Assembly (NCBI GenBank): GCA_951230915.1
Contig: OX579642.1
Location: 9,176,001 to 9,240,000, forward strand
Length of the DNA stretch: 64,000 nt
From: Antitrichia curtipendula
Taxonomy: Eukaryota > Streptophyta > Bryopsida > Hypnales > Leucodontaceae
Reading direction: 5' to 3'
The notes under the pieces are model-generated. The model ran no database searches, had not been told where the DNA came from, and saw only the letters and a list, made by a program, of their open reading frames with translations. A program made the position numbers and the translations under genes. This document shows, piece after piece, positions 22,885 through 34,828 of this stretch (positions are counted from its first letter, which is position 1; each line of letters opens with the position of its first letter).

Positions 22885-23460
22885 GTGAACCTCGACACTC
22901 TTCCAGATGAGAACCCAGTGAAACTACAGTTTCCATCGAACCCAGTCCATCAAGGTGAACCTCGAGTGCACAGCACAATATTGCCAATACCCTCCGAAAA
23001 CCTCCAAGTCTCTGCCACGAAAGTTTGCCCAAGTTGCGATTGCCCAGTTTGCAGGATGGGCTGTGGTCCCGGTGGAGGTTTGCAATTGCTTTCAGAGGAG
23101 TGTCCACCTGTGTTGAGGAATGCTGTAGACGACGAGGCTAGGCAGGCGAGGAAGATGGCCAGGCATGGGCCTAAGAGTAAGAGGTCCGAGTATGGGTGTG
23201 TGACTTTCTCAGAGGACCGGAAGGTGGGAGGCACATATCTGGTACCGAGGCTTCCTCTAGCTTTTGCAATTGGCTTAAAATATTTTCACTGCTTGATCAT
23301 GCATACATTTCGGCATTGCTTCCATGCTATTAATTTTGTTATTGAGGTCACGTTTGTTGGCTCTGCATGGACAGAACGGAAGGAGGTTTTGGATTGACAG
23401 TCTAGCCACCGAGGCTACATGGGGAATCTTCAATAGGACCGTTTATGATAAGCCGGACAG
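22885..23460 (+). pseudogene. Gene remnant with Cys-rich and RSEYRGVTF-like segments (left arm)
   Basis: The frame contains CPSCDCPVCRMGCGPGGG, then a basic stretch RQARKMARHGPKSKRSEYG, then CVTF. In the right-arm copy (43525-43878, minus) the last part reads KSKRSEYRGVTFSEDPK. That resembles the start of an AP2/ERF DNA-binding domain (YRGVT), but the rest of such a domain does not follow directly. A GT at 23222 (AAG|GTGGGAG) could be an intron donor. The domain assignment is weak and other families are possible. Confidence 0.3.
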
Positions 23461-23545
23461 AATGTGCTAGCTTAGTATTCCAGAGACTCTTATAGCTCCA
23501 GATGCTTGTTTGATTGATGATTTGTGTTGGGGTTTGTTCAACCCT

Positions 23546-23930
23546 CATCTTTTGACCAAATTATCATCATGTGAGGGTGTAGTATTTCACCTTACCATGG
23601 GTAGACTCAATCCGTAGATTGTTTGTTCCACGATGTTTTAGTTCTCTTGAGCTTTTCTATTACATAATAAAGATTGTCAATGCTTACTTTTGAACACTCT
23701 TACTTGATGTAAAATTGTCTTTCGCATTGATCTATTGAACATCAAAGACAATTTTACATCAAGTAAAGGGTGTCCAAATGCAAACATTGATAATCCTTTT
23801 CCTATGCAACAGAGAGCTCAAGAGAGCTAAAACATCATGAAGCAAACAATCCGTGGATCGGGTCTGGTCATGATAAGGTGAAGGGCTACTCCCTCACATG
23901 ATGATAGCCAGGTGTAAAGATGAGGAAAAC
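23546..23930. repeat. Long imperfect foldback at the inner edge of the left arm
   Basis: The sequence from CCTCATCTTTTGACC near 23546 through TTACTTGATGTAAAATTGTC is repeated in reverse up to GTGTAAAGATGAGG near 23930. Arms are about 180 bp and roughly 80% alike by eye, meeting near 23735. The right arm retains only the outer ~30 bp (ATGATGATAGCCAGGTCTAAAGATG at 43421), so the arm homology ends inside this hairpin. Confidence 0.7.
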
Positions 23931-24296
23931 GAGGTCCTAAGCTCCTCTTCGTGGACCAGTAGGAGCTGTAGTAAACCCCATTCCAATGCAGCATGGCGAA
24001 GCAGCGGTCGGCACCCGAGAATATATTGTAAGTCCAAGTCTCCCTTATCAGATTCCTCAGATGGAGTCGTGGTGCAAGCTGATCCTGTAATTGTGACTAG
24101 TGCTGGCACCATAAGCGCCATTCACGTGCACACATGGGAGGAGGAGGTTGTCATGGAGATGGTGTGGAACAAGCCCGTCCAAATTCCCAGAGCACTCTGC
24201 TTCAAGCTGTGCATGCAGCGGGATGTGGAGTGGGGAATCGGTACATACAATGCGTCGTCACTTGCTGTAAGGTATGCTGCTGATTTGATAGCCTAA
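23898..24296 (+). CDS. Hypothetical 132-codon ORF in the spacer
   Basis: It opens at an ATG inside the foldback and runs Ser-rich (LSSSSWTSRSCSK), then VIVTSAGTISAIHVHTWEEE and RDVEWGIGTYNASSLAVRYA to a TAA. No domain recognised. Coding status is doubtful. Confidence 0.2.
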   Translation: MMIARCKDEENEVLSSSSWTSRSCSKPHSNAAWRSSGRHPRIYCKSKSPLSDSSDGVVVQADPVIVTSAGTISAIHVHTWEEEVVMEMVWNKPVQIPRALCFKLCMQRDVEWGIGTYNASSLAVRYAADLIA

Positions 24297-24299
24297 GGA

Positions 24300-26382
24300 T
24301 TTGGATCACCTGCAATTGCAGCGTTAATATCGCATTCACGGGTCTGTGATTTATCTAGTGAATCAGGTGGACCTGTTTGCTTCTGCGGCCACTTATTCTG
24401 CCACCCATGAATCGACCTCTGGGCGTAAATTCAATTTAATCCTTCAAGGGATCAAAGTCATCAAACGCATGAGAATTTCGTGAAAAGCAAGTCTGGAAGT
24501 GTTATTTCGCCCGCTGGCTGGGTGGGTGTATCTGATAGGACAATTTTAGCAAGATTTGGACTTCCCTCAAGCTGATTAGAATGAAGGTGCAGGGGGGACC
24601 GATCAGTTGAGAGTGATATGAGTTGAGATCCTTTTTCGGTGCTCATTGTTACGGAGTCACCCCTGGATCCAATGAAGTGGTCCGTGTTATTTGCCCTTGC
24701 AGTTACAGGTACTGTCGCAGAGAATATCAGAGATCGATACAAGCTCCTTCGACTTTGATTATCAGAGCGTTGATGAATGTGCTTACACAGAGCTGATTGT
24801 AGTCCGAAAGAGATTATTTACTTCTCTTCTTGATTATCCAATGAAATGAGACATCGGTACCAAGTGAACATGATGAATGACATCAGTTTGTCGCGTTTCC
24901 TTGGTTCGTGCCGGTAAATGAATGCACAACTTGTACACGCAGCACGGGAGGTCTTGATTTGGTTGACAGCTCGAGTACTTCATTGACCAATCCAAGTAAC
25001 ATGATGAGGTGAGCTCGATTTACCTTTGTTAGTCCAATTGATGTGCTACTAACTGTGAGGAAAATTTCTGCAGCGAGGAATTTCTATAAATTGAAACGCG
25101 TACAAGGCCCAGAGTTTGTGGAGCTGATGAGGGACGTACTTCGTGGCGCAAGGGTGTGCGGAGGCTGTCATCCCCGACCTCATCATTCGCATGAAGGAGG
25201 TTCTTGTGCTCCGGGATTCGTCAAGTATCTTCCGGAAGTAGAGCTCAAGTTCACGGTGGCCGAGGATCGATGTGGAGGAGGCAGCTGCAAGAAGAATTAG
25301 TATGTGAAAATCTTAGTATGACGGGAACACGGCAAAGTGCATTGCATAAGGTGCACCCTGTAGACTGTAGTTTGAGGTCACTAGTGCAAAAGGGGTGTTG
25401 AAAATGTCATTTCAACATGTCATTTAAATAAGCACTTATGTCATTTAAACACCCCTTTTGCACTAGTGATGGAAGTGCAGAAAGGTAGTTTTGTGAAGCA
25501 ACTGCCCGACGGTGCCATCGATCGTGTGGGACTGATGCCTTCTCCATTCATCTATAACTCTGTGCCTGCCATGCCTGGCCCTAACTGTAATCAATTCCGC
25601 TAGAAAACTGATTTCTCCTTGTTCAGATTTTTTGCAAACCTAGGGTTATCCTCAAATTTAGGCACTATTTCACTTTTGTGATCACCCGGCCCCCCACAAA
25701 AGGACTTTCCAACACGGACCTATTTTTTGGATTCATCCCTACTTTGAATGTGTTTCAACTTTCAAAGATAACTCAATGGTCTTATCAGAATGTTGATGTT
25801 GTTTTAGAGGGAGAGTTGTAAACTTGTAATATCATTAATCAAGTAAGCTCTGTATTTGAGTTTCGAGACTCTGTAGAACTCGCATATCAGATTCTTGTTT
25901 GTGCAGATGATCCTTTAGTCACTGTGATCCTCGGCGGTGACCTCCATACAGCTACACATGGAAATTAAAGTGAGAGTGCATGATGTACGTAATGAAGTTC
26001 ATAGATGCAAGTTTGGTGCACAAGTTGATCTGTACGCAATTGATATCTGGCATGTCTCAGCGGGGTATCTAAGAAACCATGGATTGGGGCTTCAGCTTAC
26101 ATTTGTGCAGACAAGCATTGAAGACAAAACATTTCAACCATAAATGGATTACAGAATCCAGGAATGTAATTGGTAGAAAGTGGTCTTTAAGGGTGCTAAA
26201 TGTTATCCAGACAGCCATACAAAAATAATATAATTGACAGTGATGATGTAATGGCATGGATGCTTACAAGCTAATACTTTTTGTGAGTGGTCTTGTTTGC
26301 ATGGCCAAGTTGTGAAGTGCTTCAAAATATCGATCAGCACTCTGGAGCCCACTGCAATTGAAAAACAATTGAAACTTGATTA
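24300..26382. other. Spacer DNA, moderate GC, no recognised gene
   Basis: Contains the CACTA-like MITE 25379-25468. An 85-codon frame at 25043-25300 has a Cys/His cluster (CGGCHPRPHHSHEGGSC) that could be a degraded exon. Nothing firm. Confidence 0.3.
25379..25468. mobile_element. 90-bp relative of the CACTA-like MITE in the spacer
   Basis: Both ends are CACTAGTGCAAAAGGGGTG in inverted orientation, and the interior has TGTCATTTAAA phrases as in 20562-20679. No clear 3-bp duplication (GGT left, ATG right). Confidence 0.7.
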
Positions 26383-26668
26383 AGGTAGGAGGCTATTAAA
26401 GCAACCCTTTAAGAGCTGATTGCATTTTCAGGGAAGCTAAACTTCTTGAAATAATTTTCAGTAAATTTTACTAGGAAGAAAAATGGAGTTGGCATCTAAT
26501 CCAAGTCGTTTCATATTTTTTGGACCTTCGTGGAATTAGTTACAAATTTTTGAAGTTGAAACGCAGTGGTTTCTAAAAGCAACCCTCTCCTGAAATGTAC
26601 AATTTTGGTACATTGAAGAAAGTAAAATGTACCTTTGTGTTAGAGGTCGCTTTTACAAACCCCTACCT
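26383..26668. mobile_element. 286-bp AGGTAG-ended MITE in the spacer
   Basis: The ends are AGGTAGGAGGCTATTAAAG and, in reverse, AGGTAGGGGTTTGTAAAAG, flanked by TA (26381-26382, 26669-26670). It shares the terminal (AAAG)CGACC-type motif with the arm elements, so it is a diverged family member. Confidence 0.65.
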
Positions 26669-26670
26669 TA

Positions 26671-29346
26671 TATGCCATAATGCCCTCATAATAGTGCCAG
26701 GCACTGTTACGAGGGCTCTCCTACATGCTTAACACAACGAGATGCCCTCACATGTGGGCCTCCCGTCGTGTGAGGGCTTTCCACTATACATTAGCTTAAG
26801 ATATAGTGGAAATAGACAACATCACTTAGCCTAGTTAGACCTATCTTTTATAGACCTATATCTTGTTGTCTTGGTTTGGCTTTAACTTGTCATCAAAACA
26901 TGTTTTATTAAAGAAATATAAATTGGCCTTTAATATGTTTTGAATTTTGAATTTTCTTGTAATTTAGTGAGAAATTTAAACATTTAGGCCTAAAGTGGTT
27001 CTTATATTGGCTATTGGCCTATTGCTATCATGTTTGTTTCAATCTAGAAAAAAAGTTGAGTTGACAAATTTTTGTTGTCTCTAGGAGCTTTGAGCAAATT
27101 TGACAAGCAAGGTGAGACTTTGGCAACAAGCAAGCATCAAAAGACTGAAAAGAAATAACAATGTTTAACATGTTCACTCTCACCTCTTTCTGCAAAATTC
27201 AAATGAATGTGTATATTGCTTGCAAAAATACTTTAAATATTATAAAAGGTAAATTTGGAGTGAGGCACAATTTATGAAGGATGGGAGCTATTTGAACCCT
27301 AGATTGTCTGTATTTCATGTCTAAGTACAATAAATAATGAATGTCAATACATTACAAAAAACAAGGGTATAAACAACTTGTCCACAATAATTACAAAATA
27401 GTCATTTTGTAGTCATTGTTGTGATTGTAGTCATTGTGGATAAGTCATTTATACCCTTGTTTTTTGTAGTGTATATAGCACAAAAAACTAAAGGTGCAAC
27501 ATCTCTTGCACTTATCAAAGGCCTTCCTTGTAACTTTGTTGAATCAAGTGAGAATATAGGATATATAACAATACAAATTTTTTCTCATCCACAAGATGAT
27601 TTTCTAAGAAACTTGCACCAAAGCCAGATAATTAATATAAGTTTTTGAAAGAATTATCTTCATTTATGCTACCTCTTCAAATTTTGGTTTCTATAGATTT
27701 TTATTTTTCAACATGAAGTACCATCTTCATGATTGTGTATTGTTATCAATGTAGATATAGTTGCAATAGTTTTGGGCAAATTTTAGAAAATGAACATTAG
27801 GATAATAATTTGACTCCTTATTAAAGTCTTTATGTAAATTCCAAAAATTAGAAGTTGCAGCTTGTACTATTGCAGCTTTGCGGAGATGTGTAAACCCCGC
27901 AATTGTTACCAGGGCCCCCATGGGGTGCATTTAGTTTTATTACAACAAACCACGTGCAAACAAGTGGTTTCTAATAAACTATAATTTCAACCTAAAATTT
28001 TGAGCATTGTTAATAATGACTATAGGTTTTTATTGCCAAAATTTCAAACTCAAATAAAATATGAAATGATTTCTAGAAGAGGTTGAAAATGAACTAAAAT
28101 GGCATGGTTTTCAATTCAAATAATTATAGAAAACACATTTAGATGACCATTGAATCAATATTCAACTGAAAATGAAATTTCAATAGAGAGTTGTTTTTAG
28201 GAATTTTTTGTTCATTTGTTAAACAATTTTTTTTATATAATATAGGGGTGTGAAAGTTATTTTTCACTTCTACAATGTATCTTTTTACTTCAAAAATTTG
28301 TAACTAATTATTATTAACAAATAAAAATATCAATAATTCAAAACATAAACTTTCAAAGTAGGAAAATCTACTCATATGTTTTTTTTCTTTTTAAATTTAA
28401 TACTCAAAATGTATATAGAGGGTCCAAAATTTTGTTCACATAGGGTTTCTAATGGATATTCTTAGTGAACTCCCCGAGCCAGGGCCCCAAATTTTTTTAA
28501 ATGTTCTTTTACCATTTTTAATTTTTTGTTAGTATTTCAAGTCAAAAAGATCTAAGAAGAATGTTGACGTTGTGTTTAGTAGAAGTCCCTACAAATACAA
28601 CGTGTTATTCCCTAGAAGCCCAGGAGTACCTTAAACACTTTCATTTTCCATTTTTAATGTCTAAATAGGTGTCTAAGGTGTTGATTAGGAGTTTGAAACA
28701 CAATTAAGTCCTGACGGCCTAACTAGTAGAATACAAGGAATTGTATAATTGAATATAGTGTTTAGTAGGCATAAAAATATTGGATTCACAATAGCTCTTT
28801 GAATTGCAATAATCAAACTCTACACTAAATATAATAAGTACATTTATGCTAAATCTGAGTTTGTGATAGTACAAACATTAATGAATTGTACTCCATTCAT
28901 TAAATCAATAGATGCAAGTCACTTTTTGTTATGCAAATTTCAATATATACAAGACATAAGACTATGCCTCATTTTCTATTAAAAAAGTGACAATTTTTAT
29001 GTTAAATTGACTCCAAATTTTCATCATGTGCACAAATTTTGTACAATTACAGTATGTATTCACCCTTTTAGAAACTTTTCCAAATTAGCTGAGAAGCTTC
29101 ATATTTCTAATTGGTTACAAAAGATCATTTTTAGGGTAAACTTAGAGTTAGATCAAGTGAAAGGAACAAAAATTGCCAAAATACACTACTCGGTGATCTA
29201 TGGATTTGCAATTTTCTTGTGCAGGGAAGTCAAAAAATATCACAAAGAGAATTATCCACCGCCTTTCATTGAAATTAAGTTCAAGCAACTCTTTAACTTC
29301 TAAAAGTGTTGTGATCTATTGTGGAAGTGGATAAGGAAAATTCCGC
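26671..29346. other. AT-rich spacer DNA
   Basis: Apart from the MITE at 27350-27471 this is AT-rich and full of stops in all frames. No gene supported. Confidence 0.45.
27350..27471. mobile_element. 122-bp CACTA-type MITE
   Basis: The ends are CATTACAAAAAACAAGGG and, in reverse, CACTACAAAAAACAAGGG, the classic plant CACTA-element terminus. The inner inverted repeat (AACTTGTCCACAAT against ATTGTGGATAAGTC) extends the stem. A second family from the CACTAGTGC one. No exact 3-bp duplication visible. Confidence 0.7.
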
Positions 29347-29635
29347 TTGGCACTAATTGATTACTTAACCAATAATTATTTCTATTGCATTTCCTAAGTA
29401 TCCTCTCAAAAACACCAACCAATAAAACTAGCTGCTAAAACATATAAAGTTGCCTACTCAAAAATAAAAGACTATAACTATAATTAAGTACAAGTACAAA
29501 TACGATGTATATAATTATAAATACAAATACAAATATAGATACAAGTGCAAATACAAGTGTGGATACAAATATAGATTTTGTAATTCCATATTGTTTGTTG
29601 AAATGAAGATTTCAAAGATCTATATATTAAAATTT
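29347..29635. repeat. Dispersed direct repeat, copy 1
   Basis: Shares ordered phrases with 33063-33330: CTAATTGATT, CAAAAACACCAACCAAT, GTATATAATTATAAATACA, GATTTTGTAAT and ATATTGTTTGTTGA. The copies are diverged. Both are in the same orientation, 3.7 kb apart, so they could be decayed LTRs or simply two copies of a short element. Confidence 0.5.
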
Positions 29636-32600
29636 TGGAAATTTCAAAAACCAAAGAGTCCAAAAATGAGATCTATATAGAAAATATTGACCATTAGCTC
29701 CTTTAAGATAATTTTCTAAATATTTAGCTCTAGTAGTGCATTTACTTTGGATGGATAGTCAAGTGACTATCTATTGAAATACACTAGGAAAATATGACAC
29801 TCTATGATAAGGATCTATGTCTAAAAAATATCTTTATTTTATTTTTCAACTTGTTCATTAAATAAATTATTAGCTTAGAAATTATTTTAGGAGGTATATT
29901 CACCGCTAGGCAAAAAAATCCTAATCTAGGGGGATTGTGTAGATCTTAGTTGCCTCCAAGTAATGGACTCCTAATTTACATACTCAAAATTGCCTCAAAA
30001 GCTGTAAGACAAAATAAGGGCAATGCTACCAATATACTTAAAATGATCAAATTAAGCTCCTTAACTCTAAATTGCACAATCAAGGACTAGGGCAACTTGT
30101 ATGCCAAAATCTAATTCAAATAGCCAAATTGGAATCCAAAATGACCTAAATTAGACTTTAACACACAATTCCACCTAGAATTAAAAAACACCTAGAGTTG
30201 ACTCGTGGACGAGCTCGTGGAAAGTGTATGGGGCCCTAAACTATTTTGCCTCTAAGCAATGGGCTCTTATAATAGTTTTTGGTTAATTTTTATCTTAGTG
30301 GAAAGGGGGCAACACTCCCAAAATTTATAAAATGCTACTTTTTACCTCAGACCATCATCCAACACCTACTCTGAGGGCCTAAGAGATCTTTTTTGCCCAA
30401 TTTGTCTTCAAAATCTCACATATGGCATCCAAATGGGCCTTGAATGAGACCTAACCAACAATTACAGCTCATAAATCATTTGCACCAAAATCAGAATTTA
30501 CTCATATATTAACCTCCCATTTTGCACCTCATGTAAATACATAGATTTGATACCAAGACATGCATTACCTTAATGCAAGCAATACAAATTTCATTCCCTT
30601 TTGATCATTCAAACCAGTCAACTTTAATTTAATCCAATTTGAGTAGCGCTTTTGCACTTGCCCTAAAATCCTAAAAAGTCAAATTCACATACAGGTATTC
30701 TTTGTAGACTCCCAACTCATGAAATTGGATTTTAGAATGTTATTTTTAGAGGAATTAAGGACATCCGTGGCTTCTATAAGGTGCCAATCACTCTAAAAAC
30801 CACACCCTAAATTTTCCAACCAATGTCATTTATACAGGCCAATTGAAACTCAATCAAATCTTGGAAGTCCAGCATGTCCAAATTGTAATCATCATTAAAT
30901 TTAAATTTTGTTGGAATCACAAGACTGACAATTAGAGCCACAATACAATTCACCACCATTAGAATAGTTGACCTCCCTTCACAAAAATGGTCACTACTGC
31001 TTTATCCTTGTTCTATATGAAGCAATACTTAGTTTTACAAAAAATTTACTTCAAGATTCACTTTCTCCTAGAAATTTAGCCCAATTTTCTTTGCCGTTAA
31101 CTCACAATCACTCTCTAAAGTTGCAGCAGCATCAAAGGGCTTGCGGCATCAAATCTTCTACAAAAATAACGACCACCACCGCCTTGTCTATGCTTCAAAT
31201 AAGTCAAGCTTCGGCCTTTTGGAAATTGAACTTTAAGATGCATATTCCATTAATTTTCAACTTAATCCGCGTTGCCATTCTTCTACTATCGCTAGCCAAA
31301 GTTGGTAGTCCAAGTTTCATCTCAAAATTTTCACATTTTCTCAAGCAAATTTCCATCTAAACAAAACAAAAATTAATTTTCACCCATTTTTTCCATAAGA
31401 AATGGTGAATCTACTTGACAAATTGTCCTATACGGTTTCTTTCTCCAATCTCTTACAATTCTTCAAAAAAGCATGTTCTCCAAAAATGCAGGTTCTCTAA
31501 ACACCCCCCAAAACTTGAGAGAGAGTGAGGGCTTTAAACCCTAAATCTACATAATTATATGAAATTTCCGAACAGAATAATTTTTACTAACTACTTTCAT
31601 CCTATTAGAATTCTTAAAAGACCATTGTTTCCTTTGGGGATAATATGGATTTTGGGCAGGCTCTTATGACCTCAATTTGTAATAAAAGTTTTTTAAACTT
31701 TCTCACAAGATAGAAAAACTTCTTAGCTTTGTACAAGTATAATTTTTTATTTCAATTGGAGTCCAAGAGCAAAAATTATACTATCTTAAAGATAATTTTG
31801 ACGGCACGAAGCAGATAAATCATTTATTTTTACTGATTATACTTTTGTCCACATATGAAGCTTACTAGATTCATTCCATTTGGGTTCTTATTTTGAGGGC
31901 AATTTAGCATCTTCTTGAAAAAAGGACTTATAGGATTCATTTCTCAATGCAAACTTCATAATTTTTCAAAAAATATTAATTGAAAAGGTTAAGTTTGCTT
32001 GCTAAAACAATATCACGGGTGCAATTATTGTGTTTTAATTCCATCTTAAATCTATTTACAATTTTATTTTTTGTTTCAAACTTGGACCTATTTATATTTA
32101 ATAATTTCTTTTAGAATGAAAATCAAGCTTTTAAAAAAAAAAAATTCCTAGACTTTCAAGTTTCAATTCAATCCTTCAATACAATTTTTTTTAAATTCAA
32201 AGTTCCTAGTGCAAAAAAATTCCACAAATAGTGGTCAAAGTCATTTGAAATTGCAAACCAATGTTCAAGAAAATTATTTTTCCAACTTTGAATGCTAATA
32301 TCTTTCAATCTGTACAATCAGATTTTTATTCATAATCGCAGTCAAGTAAAATACTAGATCCTATACTTAGACTATAAAAAAAGTATCTTTTGTATTCTAG
32401 GATGAATGTGGCAAAATTGGCAATTTTGAGTATTTTTTGACATAAAAATGGCCTTGGTCATTAAGGGCTAGATTATTGTCAATCTTCTAAATTAATGTCA
32501 ACCATGCCAAATTAGTGCAAATCATGCTATTGATGCTAACTTACTACAAATGCGCTATTTTTGTGTAAATTGTGCTAATTTAGTCAAACATCCCTCTAGA

Positions 32601-33062
32601 TTACTAAATAATCCCCATTTTAATATTTCTATCATTATTTTAGTGTTATCCTTACTACTCTAATATTCTATTAGTGTTTTAGTCTTACTAACTTCTTTTG
32701 TGTTTTTATTTTTTTATAATTTTTTTCGTTTAATGATTTACATTTAGCTTCATTTCCTACAATTTTTAGTCTTTTATTTGTAATTCATTTTTGTATTTCT
32801 TTTGTATTTCCAATTTATTTTAGTTTTTAGTTTATTTCTAGTACCATTTTCTATCCATGGTATTTTGTTTTCGAATTGATTTTGTATTTTTTTTTTGGGG
32901 AAGGAATATTTTATGTAATTCTAATTTTATTTATCTACTTAGGTAGTATTTTAGTTTTCACTTTTTCAACATTTTTCCATTTATCAAAATTGGTTATTTT
33001 ACCAAATCTTTCTTAAAGTAGTTTTGGTTTTAAATCCCTAATCTTTCATCAAATTATGCAGG
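29636..33062. other. AT-rich DNA between the two direct repeats
   Basis: Very AT-rich. The 130-codon frame at 30968-31360 begins at a non-ATG codon and looks like chance. Only the TTAA-family copy is supported. Confidence 0.45.
31618..32478. mobile_element. Third copy of the TTAA element family, decayed
   Basis: TTAA at 31614-31617 is followed by AAGACCATTGTTTCC. The interior shares phrases with the right-arm copy in order (GCATCTTCTTG, ACTTATAGGATTCA, TGTTTTAATTCCATCTTA). The far end GGCCTTGGTCATTAAGGG near 32451-32468 matches the other terminus. Length is about 0.86 kb and there is no ORF. Confidence 0.5.
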
Positions 33063-33330
33063 AAACTAATTGATTTTATAACAAATATCTCTATTGCATT
33101 TTCCAACTATTTTTTCAAAAACACCAACCAATTCTAGTCAATAAAATCACCTAAATACTAAAAATATAAAATCTCCTACTCAAAAGTAAAAAGATGTAAA
33201 TAAAAATTTGAATATGACGTATATAATTATAAATACATATACGAATGTAGATACAAGTATGGATTTTGTAATCTCATATTGTTTGTTGATATGAGGCTTT
33301 CACTAGCTTTTATATATTGAAACTCCAATG
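33063..33330. repeat. Dispersed direct repeat, copy 2
   Basis: Counterpart of 29347-29635. No pol-type coding sequence lies between them; only AT-rich DNA and the TTAA-family copy at 31618-32478. Confidence 0.5.
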
Positions 33331-33494
33331 AGATTAATTATTTATAATTTCAATGTGAAATTATAAATCATTCGCATATAAAGTGAACTTTGGACTAGGT
33401 AATTCATGCATAGACCACATTATTTGCTTTACCTTCAAGAAGCTATCAAATCAAATATAGACAATATTGAAAATCACATGGTCTGGACCAAAAA

Positions 33495-34110
33495 ATAAAA
33501 AGATTACAATGGATATGGTGGCATTTGGGCACCAAATGTTGCTTTCATGCCCTTTTCTATCCCACCTATATTTGTTCTTTAATTCCTATGACATAATGAT
33601 GTCGAGATTGACACCTGTTCATTTTTTGAGATCCAATTCTTCATGCCTTTATGGCTTACTCTAGTGTGCTGCATATGTGACAAAAGTTGCAATTGGTATG
33701 GTGGTATGGAGGCACATAGGCACCAATTACTATTTTGTGTCTCTTTCTATCCTACCCATGTTTATTCCTATGACGTATTGATTATGTGACAAAAGTTGCA
33801 ATCGCTATGGTGGCAAATAGACACCAATTGCTAGTTTGCTACTTTCATGTCCTTTTCTATCCTACCCATGGATGTTTATTCCTATGATATATTGATGGTG
33901 TTGTACATTCTCTGAAAATCAATTCCGTATGCCTTCATGGCACACTATAGAACACCAAATGCGTCATAAGATTGCAACAGGTACGGTGCCCAAATGTTGC
34001 TTTCTGCATATGTTTATTCCTATAACCTAATGAAGTAATGATGATGTTCATTCTATTTGATCAAATTCTTTATAATTGCTTCAACGGTGATTCCAACACG
34101 CTGCATGCAT
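33495..34110. repeat. Irregular tandem array
   Basis: The phrase TTGCAATTGGTATGGTGGCA, with variants, recurs near 33505, 33688, 33797 and 33975. Each is followed by CTTTCATGTCCTTTTCTATC-like and TTTATTCCTATGACGTATTG-like stretches. Units are about 110-180 bp because some have an extra segment (CTGAAAATCAATTC...CCTTCATGGC). Confidence 0.6.
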
Positions 34111-34356
34111 GACAACAATATTGTAGGAGAATCCATAAATAAAAAAAGTTTGCGTACCTTTGAAATGCCATATGAAATGTCCCAAGTTCATTCATTCAAT
34201 TCAAAGAATGTCTAATGATCAACATACATGTCATTAAAGTACATGCATGTTGCAAGTTGCAAGTTGCAAAGTGTAATTTATTAAAGCTATGGGACACCCA
34301 AATGGGTCAAGTGCAAAAAAGCGCCACTTAATCAAAGATTCACATTATATACATCT

Positions 34357-34828
34357 CCAAAATCAATATGTATTGACTATACTTGAAAAAGTGATTTGAG
34401 AACATATATCTTACCTATTATTTTTTGACCCTTCATAGCTTTTGCATACCGTATCCAAGTGATGCATTCATTGGTGCATTGAAATCTCCAATTGCTTGTC
34501 AACTTAAAGATACAAAAAACATTTTCCAATCTCAAAATAAAACGTGTCCACATTAGACTAGGTGATGATTTTAAGTGTCCCTTTTAATTGAGCTGAGCTG
34601 TAAATTGATTGACAAATAGTGATTCGAGAGGGCACCGGCCGTCACCTCCGATCCCATGAGGATCCGACATGAATTCACAGACCCTCTCCCCGCTCAAGCA
34701 CGTCATGGCACTATGAATTTGTGAAATGAACCTGGACGAACACTTCCAATCGCAATTAACAACTTAATTAACGGCACATATAGCGTTTCACCATCCACTA
34801 AATCTAAGTTTGCACTGCAACACATACT
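34357..34828. repeat. Dispersed repeat shared with the 42 kb foldback
   Basis: Matches 41503-41958 in the same order: AATCAATATGTA, GTGATGCATTCATTGGTGCA, GGGCACCGGCCGTCACCTCC, CCCATGAGGATCCGA, AACACATAC. A single-arm copy of the unit that is present as a palindrome at 41640-42612. Confidence 0.65.

Larger units (their letters stand above)
12541..23575. repeat. Left arm of giant inverted repeat
   Basis: The reverse complement of this arm is found at 43420-56717. Homology begins at the outer side near 12541 (AATGGCGCTTTCTTATTTAAG, matching AAGAAAGTGCCAT near 56712) and ends on the inner side near 23575, where the left copy runs into a foldback. The arm contains, from outside in: a composite foldback (12947-13955), a nested AGGTAG/TTAA element group (14315-16826), a low-confidence ORF pair (17052-17477), an AGGTAG element (19956-20384), a CACTA-like MITE (20562-20679) and gene-like sequence (22126-23460). 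Sampled stretches such as 17040-17150 against 49740-49850 read as identical. Confidence 0.9.

Noticed and set aside
22885..23460. Confident AP2/ERF transcription factor
   Set aside because: Only the short YRGVTF match supports it. The Trp-containing strands and the helix of the domain do not follow, so it is listed as a weak resemblance only.
24461..24742. Minus-strand 93-codon frame
   Set aside because: No domain and no support from the other strand or from neighbouring exons. Probably chance.
30968..31360. 130-codon frame in the AT-rich spacer
   Set aside because: Non-ATG start, composition like the surrounding noncoding DNA, no domain.
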